From: an uncultured Ruminococcus sp.
GTDB taxonomy: Bacteria; Bacillota; Clostridia; Oscillospirales; Acutalibacteraceae
Assembly: GCA_902803035.1 (NCBI GenBank)
Contig: CADCON010000222.1
Location: 1 to 12,079 of the forward strand
Reading direction: 5' to 3'
Length of the DNA stretch: 12,079 nucleotides
Shown: positions 1 to 5,431 of the stretch, piece by piece
Position numbering within the stretch: the first letter of the stretch is position 1
Layout of the letters: every line of letters begins with the position of its first letter
Program-made: the position numbers and the translations under genes
Notes under the pieces: model-generated
Seen by the model: the letters and a program-made list of their open reading frames with translations, nothing else
Told to the model about the DNA's origin: nothing
The model's database searches: none

Positions 1-54
1 ATTCCTTTTAGAACCGGACTGATAAAACAATTACATTATGAAATACATTTTTAT

Positions 55-60
55 AAGGAG
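55..60 (+). promoter_or_regulatory. ribosome binding site that decides the start at 71
   Basis: AAGGAG with 10 bases to the ATG at 71. It favours this start over the in-frame ATG at 38. Confidence 0.7.
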
Positions 61-70
61 ATATAGTGAT

Positions 71-598
71 ATGAAGAAATTACTCGCAATGATCATCGCA
101 ATCGCAATGATGGCAACCCTGATGGTGAGCTGCAACGACGAAAAGACCCCGGAAACGACTGACGACGTCAGCTCTCAGGCGACGGAATACGGCGTGGACG
201 AAGACCTTGCCGCCATTATCAAGGACGCCGCCCAGATCGGCGAAGGCACCGCCGGCCAGTCGCTCAAATACGCGGAGCTGGCGCACAGAGTCGCTTCCTT
301 CGCCGCCAACAGAGGTTACACGGACGGCGCGGTGAGCGAGCTGAAGGTCACCTTTGAAAAGACCTTTGAAGAGCTGAACGAGGACGGAAGAGCAAGTGCC
401 GACGCGGCTTTTGCGAACGGCGTGATTCCGCTGCTCGACAAGGCGATCGAGCAGGGCAAATTCGACGAAATCAAGGGCGATTTTGAAGACGCGGGCGTCG
501 CGGAAGACATGGCCACCATCCTCAAGGCCCCCGGTCTGGACGTCAGCTATCGTATGATCAAATCCGCCTACCTGACAATGGGCAATTCCGAGGACTGA
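71..598 (+). CDS. small lipoprotein of unknown function
   Basis: This encodes a 175-residue predicted lipoprotein with no recognised domain. The ATG at 71 is chosen because AAGGAG (55-60) lies 10 bases upstream; an in-frame ATG at 38 has no ribosome binding site and would put charged residues ahead of the signal sequence. The N-terminus is a Lys-Lys start, a hydrophobic stretch (about residues 4-18) and a lipobox-like MVSC with Cys21 as the lipid-modified residue. The Met at -3 is less usual than Leu. The mature part begins with an acidic, Thr/Ser-rich linker (about 22-45). The rest is acidic and looks mostly helical, with regular Leu/Ala/Glu/Lys spacing, and no catalytic motif is visible. 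It is expected on the outer face of the membrane. Only 43 bases separate it from the next gene, so the two are probably cotranscribed. Function is unknown. Confidence 0.85.
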   Translation: MKKLLAMIIAIAMMATLMVSCNDEKTPETTDDVSSQATEYGVDEDLAAIIKDAAQIGEGTAGQSLKYAELAHRVASFAANRGYTDGAVSELKVTFEKTFEELNEDGRASADAAFANGVIPLLDKAIEQGKFDEIKGDFEDAGVAEDMATILKAPGLDVSYRMIKSAYLTMGNSED

Positions 599-641
599 TC
601 TTCCATTATTCGTCCGACGTCATCATCAGGAGCAAACGAAT

Positions 642-953
642 ATGGAACCATGGAACATGGCGGTGCTTGCGGGGATAGCCGTCGTGCTTGTGATCATCGC
701 GGTTTACTGCGTCCTTCGCAACAGGAAGATCAACGAGAACGGCATCGAGGCGGACGCGGTGATTTCCCGCGTTGATACCGATTACGACAGCGAAGGCTCT
801 CCCAGCGAAATCTACTTTGTCGATTATGTGAACGCCGAAGGGCAGACCGTCACCGCCAAGCTCGGCAATCCCCCGATGAACGCGTATCAGGGAATGCCTA
901 TGCGTATCAAATACCTGCCGGAGAAGCCGAGGTTCGTCCGCCGTGTGAAGTGA
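642..953 (+). CDS. single-pass membrane protein, DUF3592-like
   Basis: This encodes 103 residues. AGGAG (628-632) lies 9 bases before the ATG. Residues about 6-25 form one transmembrane helix, followed at once by the basic stretch RNRK. An acidic N-terminus with positive charge after the helix suggests N-out/C-in topology, placing the remaining domain in the cytoplasm (inferred from the positive-inside rule). The rest (about 35-103) fits the small beta-rich pattern of DUF3592-type proteins: an EADAVISRV-like strand, a VDYVNAEGQTVTA strand pair, a GMPMRIKYLPEKP strand and a Pro-rich turn near the end. That family has no known biochemical role. The gene follows the lipoprotein at 71-598 by 43 bases and is probably in the same operon. 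The family call rests on pattern resemblance only. Confidence 0.8.
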   Translation: MEPWNMAVLAGIAVVLVIIAVYCVLRNRKINENGIEADAVISRVDTDYDSEGSPSEIYFVDYVNAEGQTVTAKLGNPPMNAYQGMPMRIKYLPEKPRFVRRVK

Positions 954-1002
954 CGTTTCGCCGGTTCAGAACCGCTGTCCACACCCCAATGGCTTCCCCC
1001 AT

Positions 1003-1033
1003 GCCTGCCCTGCCGGCAAACCGGCAGACAGGC
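1003..1033 (+). other. strong intergenic hairpin without a T-tract
   Basis: CTGCCGG (1010-1016) and CCGGCAG (1021-1027) pair perfectly around a CAAA tetraloop. Beyond a small internal loop, GCCTG (1003-1007) pairs with CAGGC (1029-1033), giving 12 base pairs in all. No run of T follows, so it is not a classical intrinsic terminator. It lies between the DUF3592-like gene and the repeat-protein gene. It could be a processing site, a weak terminator or part of a leader structure. Confidence 0.5.
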
Positions 1034-1055
1034 CGCGGGAAGACGGAGAAAGTCC

Positions 1056-1124
1056 ATGCGTCAGGTGACCGACATGGCGTTGTGGGCAGCGGATTCATTA
1101 TCTCTGCATCAGAAAGGATTCTAA
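1056..1124 (+). CDS. possible 22-residue leader peptide upstream of the repeat protein
   Basis: This is a short reading frame of 22 codons (ATG at 1056, TAA at 1122-1124), with GGAG (1045-1048) placed 7 bases before the ATG. It ends 3 bases before the start of the repeat-protein gene at 1128, and that gene's ribosome binding site (AAAGGA, 1113-1118) lies inside its last codons. This arrangement would allow translational coupling or control through leader translation. The peptide (MRQVTDMALWAADSLSLHQK plus two residues) has no run of a single amino acid typical of amino-acid attenuators. With such a short frame chance is a serious alternative, so this is a candidate only. Confidence 0.2.
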   Translation: MRQVTDMALWAADSLSLHQKGF

Positions 1125-1127
1125 ACC

Positions 1128-3089
1128 ATGTATCAATTCAATCATCAGACCTCAAGACGCCTGGTCAGGACAGGCTGCGCCGCGCTGGCATTGGTTCTGA
1201 GCGTGGGGGCGGTGCCGTTCCTGCGCGGCTTTGCAGCGGAGGAGAACGCAAAAGTCTCGTCGACGGATATGGCTTTTCCCGACGGTAAATCCGTCTTGGC
1301 GGCAGATAATTCCTTTTCGGATAACGGAAGCGACTCGCCGAAAACCTACGCGGCGAATATCGTGGAATCCGGTTCGTGTGGCGACGGACTGATGTACGTT
1401 ATCGACAGCGAGGGTACGCTGACCATCAGCGGAACAGGCGCGATACAGGATTACGCATTTGAGTATAAAACCAATTTTTCAAGCGTCGTGTTTGACGATG
1501 ACTGCCTGATCACCGCGATCGGTAAAAGCGCTTTCTATCGCTGCAGTAATCTGCAATCCATCACGATCCCGGAAAGCGTTACGGCCATCGGGGATGAGGC
1601 TTTTTACCTTTGCACGAAGCTGCAATCCATCACCATTCCCTCTACAGTGACGAGCTTCGGTTTGTTCATTTTCTCGCAATGCTCCGCACTGGAAACCGCT
1701 ACGCTTTGTGAAGGAGTTGCCACGACCGGACAATATATGTTTGAGAATTGCGGGCATCTGAGCAGCGTAACCCTTCCGTCCACTATGAAAACCATCCAGT
1801 ACTGGGCTTTTTCGGGATGCGGCAGTCTGACGTCGATCACATTTCCCGACGGACTGGAAAAGATCGGAGATTCCTCCTTCACAATGTGTACAGGTCTGTC
1901 GTCTGTTTCCGTTCCCGGCAGCGTCACAACAATCGGGAATGGGTCCTTCATGGATTGCAGCGGGCTGACTTCCCTGACGATAGAGGACGGCGTTACCTCC
2001 ATCGAAGGCTCCGCCTTCCTGCGCTGCAACAAGCTCACGTCAGTGACCATTCCGGGCAGTGTGGAGGTCATTCATTACGACGCTTTCAGAAGCTGCACAG
2101 GGCTGGCCTCCCTGACGGTTTCCGACGGCGTTGTCAGAATTCGCAACGGGGCGTTCTGGAATTGTCCGAAGCTGACGTCCCTGACGCTTCCCGACAGTGT
2201 GACCACGCTGGAACGGGACGCCTTCAGAGCGTGTACGGGGCTGACCTCCGTTGTCATTCCCGACAGCGTGACAAGCATCGGTACAGATGTCCTCGGAGAT
2301 TGTCCCGATCTGACGTCCGTGACGATTCCCTGTGGCTTGACCGTCGGCGACACGCCCAATATCACGCTCGACGAGAGCAGCAAGGCAACAGGATACTTCA
2401 GCGACGCGGTTGTCACGCTGAGCCACGGCAACCATTGGGACGTCGCCACCACCGCCACCTGCACCCAGTCCGGAATCGAAAGCCGCGTATGCACCGTCTG
2501 CGGAGCGATTGAGTCGGAGGAAGTCGGCCCTCTCGGCCATGACTGGGGCGACTGGGAAGTGACCGCCCTGCCGACCGGCGACGAAGCGGGCCGGGAAACC
2601 CGCGTCTGCCGGCGTGACGAAAGCCACACGCAGTCCCGCGGGCTGCGATACGCCTTTACCTCCGACCAATACCAGTGGACAAAGGGCAGCAAGAACGGCT
2701 TGACCGTCGCCGTCAGGAATGTCGCGGAGGACGGAGACGATTCCACCACAATCGACCGGTTCCACGCGGTATATGTGGACGACGGAGAATGTACGGATTT
2801 CACCAAAAAGAAGGGCAGCGTGATCCTCACCCTGTCGCCCGGTTCGCTCAAAGATCTGAGCGTGGGTGAACACACCGTCAAGGTGGAATTCAAAATCGGT
2901 GACACGGTCATTCCGGTGGAGCATTCCTTCACGGTCGTCGAACCGGCAGCCGTTCCCTCTCCCGGCACAGGCGAAAGCGGAGCGGCGTCCGCAGTCTGCG
3001 TCGCGCTCATGCTGCTGGCGGCTTACGGCGCGGTCTACGCGCTTTTCTCAAGAAGGACGCTTTGTTCCGGCGCGTCGGAGGAAGCGTGA
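1128..3089 (+). CDS. BspA-like leucine-rich-repeat surface protein (LRR_5)
   Basis: This encodes a 653-residue cell-surface protein. AAAGGA (1113-1118) is 9 bases upstream of the ATG. Residues 1-37 form a signal peptide with a basic n-region and a hydrophobic core, probably cleaved after an Ala-rich FAA. The SRRLVR in the n-region is only loosely Tat-like. Next comes the module common ahead of clostridial repeats (SGSCGDGLMYVIDSEG...LTISGTG), then eleven 23-residue repeats starting at Tyr137 with consensus xxCxxLTSVTIPxSVTxIGxxAF, and a broken twelfth. After the repeats is a Cys-containing module (HWDVATTATC...CTVCGA...GHDWGDW), seen in many clostridial surface proteins, then a beta-rich domain (about 515-615). 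The C-terminus has a Pro/Gly spacer, PGTGES, a hydrophobic helix and an RR anchor. Such proteins are linked to adhesion or binding; the ligand here is unknown. Confidence 0.93.
   Translation: MYQFNHQTSRRLVRTGCAALALVLSVGAVPFLRGFAAEENAKVSSTDMAFPDGKSVLAADNSFSDNGSDSPKTYAANIVESGSCGDGLMYVIDSEGTLTISGTGAIQDYAFEYKTNFSSVVFDDDCLITAIGKSAFYRCSNLQSITIPESVTAIGDEAFYLCTKLQSITIPSTVTSFGLFIFSQCSALETATLCEGVATTGQYMFENCGHLSSVTLPSTMKTIQYWAFSGCGSLTSITFPDGLEKIGDSSFTMCTGLSSVSVPGSVTTIGNGSFMDCSGLTSLTIEDGVTSIEGSAFLRCNKLTSVTIPGSVEVIHYDAFRSCTGLASLTVSDGVVRIRNGAFWNCPKLTSLTLPDSVTTLERDAFRACTGLTSVVIPDSVTSIGTDVLGDCPDLTSVTIPCGLTVGDTPNITLDESSKATGYFSDAVVTLSHGNHWDVATTATCTQSGIESRVCTVCGAIESEEVGPLGHDWGDWEVTALPTGDEAGRETRVCRRDESHTQSRGLRYAFTSDQYQWTKGSKNGLTVAVRNVAEDGDDSTTIDRFHAVYVDDGECTDFTKKKGSVILTLSPGSLKDLSVGEHTVKVEFKIGDTVIPVEHSFTVVEPAAVPSPGTGESGAASAVCVALMLLAAYGAVYALFSRRTLCSGASEEA
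1536..2294 (+). repeat. eleven tandem 69-base LRR_5 repeat units
   Basis: The protein repeats run with an exact 23-residue (69-base) period and no insertion or deletion over 759 bases, then decay in a twelfth partial unit from 2295. Each unit carries an invariant Cys at its third position. Most end in AF or a similar aromatic pair, and most have a central LTS(V/L)T(I/L)P core. DNA identity between units is only moderate, so these are old, protein-level repeats and not a recent expansion. Confidence 0.9.
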
Positions 3090-3135
3090 TTCCGTTTTAC
3101 AAATCACCAAATCAAATGACAAAGGAGAACTCATT

Positions 3136-3813
3136 ATGACCTATGAAATCAAAGGCGACAACCTGCCGGTTGTGATCTGCCATCTGAACGCGGGCGAGGA
3201 AATGACCTGCGAGAGCGGCTCTATGTCCTGGATGGACGATGAAATCGAAATGAAAACCCAGGCGGGCGGCGTCGGCAAGATGCTGGGCAGAATGTTCACC
3301 GGCGAGAACGCGTTCCAGAACAAGTACTACGCCAACAAGGCGGGCGAAATCGCGTTCGCGTCCTCCTTCCCCGGCTCGATCCGCGCGGTGGAGGTCACTC
3401 CCGACAAGCCCGTCATCGCCCAGAAGGGCGCGTTCCTCGCCAGCTTCGGACAGATTGAAACGTCTGTGTTCTTCCAGAAGAAGCTCGGCGCGGGCTTCTT
3501 CGGCGGCGAAGGCTTCCTCATGCAGAAGTATTCGGGCGTCGGCATCATCTTCCTGGAAATCGACGGCTCGGCGGTCGAATACGACATTGCCGCCGGCGAC
3601 AGGAAGATCGTGGACACGGGCTATCTGGCGGCGATGGACGGCACCTGCTCCATCGAAATCGTCAGGATCAAGGGCGTGAAGAATATCCTGCTCGGCGGCG
3701 AGGGTCTTTTCAATACCGTCGTCAACGGCCCCGGCCACATCATTCTGCAGACCATGCCGGTGCAGAATACCGCCAGCCTGCTCTACAATTATATGCCGCA
3801 TCCGTCCAACTGA
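3136..3813 (+). CDS. AIM24 / TIGR00266 family protein
   Basis: This encodes a 225-residue soluble protein with no signal peptide or membrane helix. AAAGGAG (3121-3127) is 8 bases before the ATG at 3136; the same frame is open upstream, but there it overlaps the repeat-protein gene and lacks a ribosome binding site. The sequence matches the AIM24 (former DUF124) family: the opening MTYEIKGDNLPVVICHLNAG, a CESGSMSWMDD segment, Gly-rich beta turns around GGVGKMLGRM, FASSFPGSIRAVEV in the first half, and a GEGLFNTVVNGPGHIILQTM block near the end. Its length fits the bacterial family. Known members form beta-rich folds with no established enzymatic activity; the yeast homologue is linked to mitochondrial inner-membrane organisation. 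Here it sits 46 bases after a surface-protein gene and 55 before a lipoprotein gene, so an envelope-related role is possible but unproven. Confidence 0.92.
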   Translation: MTYEIKGDNLPVVICHLNAGEEMTCESGSMSWMDDEIEMKTQAGGVGKMLGRMFTGENAFQNKYYANKAGEIAFASSFPGSIRAVEVTPDKPVIAQKGAFLASFGQIETSVFFQKKLGAGFFGGEGFLMQKYSGVGIIFLEIDGSAVEYDIAAGDRKIVDTGYLAAMDGTCSIEIVRIKGVKNILLGGEGLFNTVVNGPGHIILQTMPVQNTASLLYNYMPHPSN

Positions 3814-3827
3814 TGAAATGTACGATG

Positions 3828-3847
3828 TACGGATGGTACGCTCCGTA
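3828..3847 (+). other. short hairpin between AIM24 gene and lipoprotein gene
   Basis: TACGGA (3828-3833) pairs with TCCGTA (3842-3847) across an 8-base loop. It overlaps a small direct repeat of ATGTACG (3818-3831). No T-run follows, so a terminator call is not supported. Confidence 0.2.
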
Positions 3848-3868
3848 TAAATAAAAGGAGATAAGATC

Positions 3869-4414
3869 ATGAAAAGAATATTCAGCGCAATGATAGCGGT
3901 TCTCGCCGCCGGCGCGATGCTTCTGGCATTCGCCGCCTGCGACGAAAAGAAAGAGGACGCCGCCGGAAATGATACCGCCACACGGGAAACCTTCATGAAG
4001 GAGATGCTGGAGGACATCACATCCAACCCGCTTTACCAGGAATGGAAACAGATGAATCCCGAATCCCGGATCGAGGAAAAGCAGGACGGAAGCAAAATCA
4101 TCTTCACCGTCAAAAATGAGCTTGACCCTGCCGACTTCAATGAGGACGACTATACGAACGACGCGCCTGTCTTCAACGGCGAATATGTCTACACATACGA
4201 CGGCGATTATGTTGTCTATACCGCTGAGAAGGCCGCGCTCCTGAGTAACCCGTTCAATGTGCAGGTCATGAAGGCGATATGCAATCACTACGATATCAGC
4301 TTTATTGACGCAAACGAATATCTTGCCGGTCATGAGGACAACACGTATTATATCATAGACAACGAAGCCAATACCGTCAGGATCTACGCCGCCGCCAAGT
4401 GGAATCTGGAATAG
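3869..4414 (+). CDS. lipoprotein, first of a tandem paralogous pair
   Basis: This encodes a 181-residue predicted lipoprotein of unknown function. AAGGAG (3855-3860) is 8 bases before the ATG. The signal sequence has a KR n-region, a hydrophobic core and the lipobox FAAC, with Cys24 as lipid attachment site and an acidic linker after it. The mature part aligns over its full length with the first half of the next gene. Shared landmarks are an N-terminal helical segment with a Tyr-x-x-Trp-Lys pattern, a (E/T)EK-x-DG segment, NGE(Y/F) followed by DGDY(V/I)VYT, EYLAG/GYLAG, (Y/M)IID(N/E)E, and a closing AAKWNLE/AEKWDLS. It ends where the downstream paralogue continues with an extra domain. The 25-base gap to that gene points to one transcript. 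No catalytic motif is visible; it may be a binding or folding-related envelope protein. Confidence 0.87.
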   Translation: MKRIFSAMIAVLAAGAMLLAFAACDEKKEDAAGNDTATRETFMKEMLEDITSNPLYQEWKQMNPESRIEEKQDGSKIIFTVKNELDPADFNEDDYTNDAPVFNGEYVYTYDGDYVVYTAEKAALLSNPFNVQVMKAICNHYDISFIDANEYLAGHEDNTYYIIDNEANTVRIYAAAKWNLE

Positions 4415-4439
4415 TCCTATTCAAGGAGATTGAGCTATC

Positions 4440-5318
4440 ATGAAGAAAACCATCAGAGTCATCATAGCGGTCTTCACCGCCGCCTTCATGTGCGCGGCGT
4501 TCGCCGCCTGCGATGAGGAGAAAACAAATGAAGACGCCCTCGTGAAGGACATTTTCGAGCAGATGACCGCAAGCGGGGATTATGCACAATGGAAGTCCGA
4601 CATGAAGGACGCCGGCACGACCGTCACCGAAAAGCTCGACGGCGACAGCATTGTCTTCCATGCCGAGAGCTCCGAGGAATACGGCACCAACGGCGAATTC
4701 GCCTTCAAGCGCGACGGCGATTACATCGTCTACACCCCCGCGGACAAGGACGATTTCTCCGGCTATGGCTTCGCCATGGAGATCTTACGGGGCATTGCCG
4801 GACACTACGGCATGGTTTACAGAGAAGCGACCGGCTACCTCGCCGGCGCCACCTTGATGGATATCGAAGACAAGTACATGATCATCGATGAGGAAACCGG
4901 CGTCACGAAGCTCTTTATCGCTGAAAAGTGGGATCTGTCCGCGCTTGACACGATGTACATCAACGAGAAGGCGCTCACCTACACCGAACCGCTGGGCGAG
5001 CAATTCGCAAACAACATCGTGCAATGCGGCAGAATCGCTATGTTTTCCTACGGCGACGCAAACCATGTGCAGATGATCTTCATGGAAAGGGGCGCACAGA
5101 GCAGCGACATCACCTACCAATCCATCATCGCCGCCGTCACAAAGCTCCAGCCCAAGGGCTATGAAACCTTCCTCACGGAATTCACTGAGCTGAAGGAAGC
5201 GTCAGGCGAGGGCTACAAGGTTACCATGGAGCTTGACAAGGACGTCGCTTCGGAGCACGCGCTGACCGCCGAGGAGGGCTGCAGCTACGTCACCGTTGTT
5301 TTCGGCGAGGCTGAATAA
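4440..5318 (+). CDS. lipoprotein, second paralogue with a C-terminal extension
   Basis: This encodes 292 residues. AAGGAG (4423-4428) lies 11 bases before the ATG. The signal sequence closely resembles that of its upstream neighbour and has the same lipobox (FAAC, Cys24) and the same following residues, CDE. Residues about 25-167 are homologous to the whole mature part of the 3869-4414 protein (shared DGDY-(V/I)VYT, YLAG, IIDEE and KWDL landmarks). Residues about 168-292 have no counterpart there and match no family I recognise; they read as an alternation of beta strands and one helix (ITYQSIIAAVTKLQPKGYE). The pair arose by duplication followed by gain of this domain in one copy, or its loss in the other. 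A hairpin (5352-5386) follows the stop codon. Function is unknown; location is predicted to be the outer membrane face. Confidence 0.87.
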   Translation: MKKTIRVIIAVFTAAFMCAAFAACDEEKTNEDALVKDIFEQMTASGDYAQWKSDMKDAGTTVTEKLDGDSIVFHAESSEEYGTNGEFAFKRDGDYIVYTPADKDDFSGYGFAMEILRGIAGHYGMVYREATGYLAGATLMDIEDKYMIIDEETGVTKLFIAEKWDLSALDTMYINEKALTYTEPLGEQFANNIVQCGRIAMFSYGDANHVQMIFMERGAQSSDITYQSIIAAVTKLQPKGYETFLTEFTELKEASGEGYKVTMELDKDVASEHALTAEEGCSYVTVVFGEAE

Positions 5319-5351
5319 CCCAGAAAACGTCTGAACGGTTACGATTGAAAG

Positions 5352-5386
5352 GTGCAGGAAACGGTCTTCCGGGCTGTTTCCTGCAC
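5352..5386 (+). terminator. possible terminator hairpin after the paralogue pair
   Basis: An 11-base perfect inverted repeat, GTGCAGGAAAC (5352-5362) and GTTTCCTGCAC (5376-5386), encloses a 13-base loop. The following bases (TGTCAGTCATGCCG) are not T-rich; five Ts appear only at 5402-5406. It may stop or slow transcription between the lipoprotein pair and the PLP-enzyme gene, or protect the upstream message, but it is not a textbook intrinsic terminator. No convincing promoter is seen between it and 5432; the TATGAT at 5406-5411 lacks a -35 box. Confidence 0.4.
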
Positions 5387-5431
5387 TGTCAGTCATGCCG
5401 ATTTTTATGATTCCGAAAGGAGAACAGGCCA

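Noticed and set aside
1128..1240. Tat export of the repeat protein because of SRRLVR
   Set aside because: The motif lacks the usual Phe/Leu-Lys pattern after the Arg pair. Proteins of this type are Sec-exported.
950..1288. A 112-codon + strand frame covering the gap before the repeat protein
   Set aside because: It overlaps the clear start of the repeat-protein gene in another frame, has no ribosome binding site and turns into Arg/Gly-rich sequence.
2450..2640. Zinc finger reading of the Cys-containing module in the repeat protein
   Set aside because: The Cys pattern (C...CTVCG...) recurs in clostridial surface proteins, and its second copy here has lost the pairing cysteines, so a metal site is not supported.
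2075..3010. Long antisense open frames opposite the repeat-protein gene (up to about 310 codons)
   Set aside because: They mirror the repeat pattern of the sense gene, have low-complexity Ser/Thr/Val or His/Arg/Gly compositions, no ribosome binding site and no recognisable domain. They are shadows of a GC-rich repetitive gene.
2866..3135. Upstream extension of the AIM24 frame to an ATG at 2866
   Set aside because: The added residues are Arg/Ser-rich and overlap the repeat-protein gene in another frame. The family start and a good ribosome binding site are at 3136.
3112..4333. Antisense frames of about 200-300 codons opposite the AIM24 and lipoprotein genes
   Set aside because: Compositions are rich in Ala, Arg, His, Asp and Val, as expected for reverse complements of GC-rich genes. 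There is no start signal or domain.
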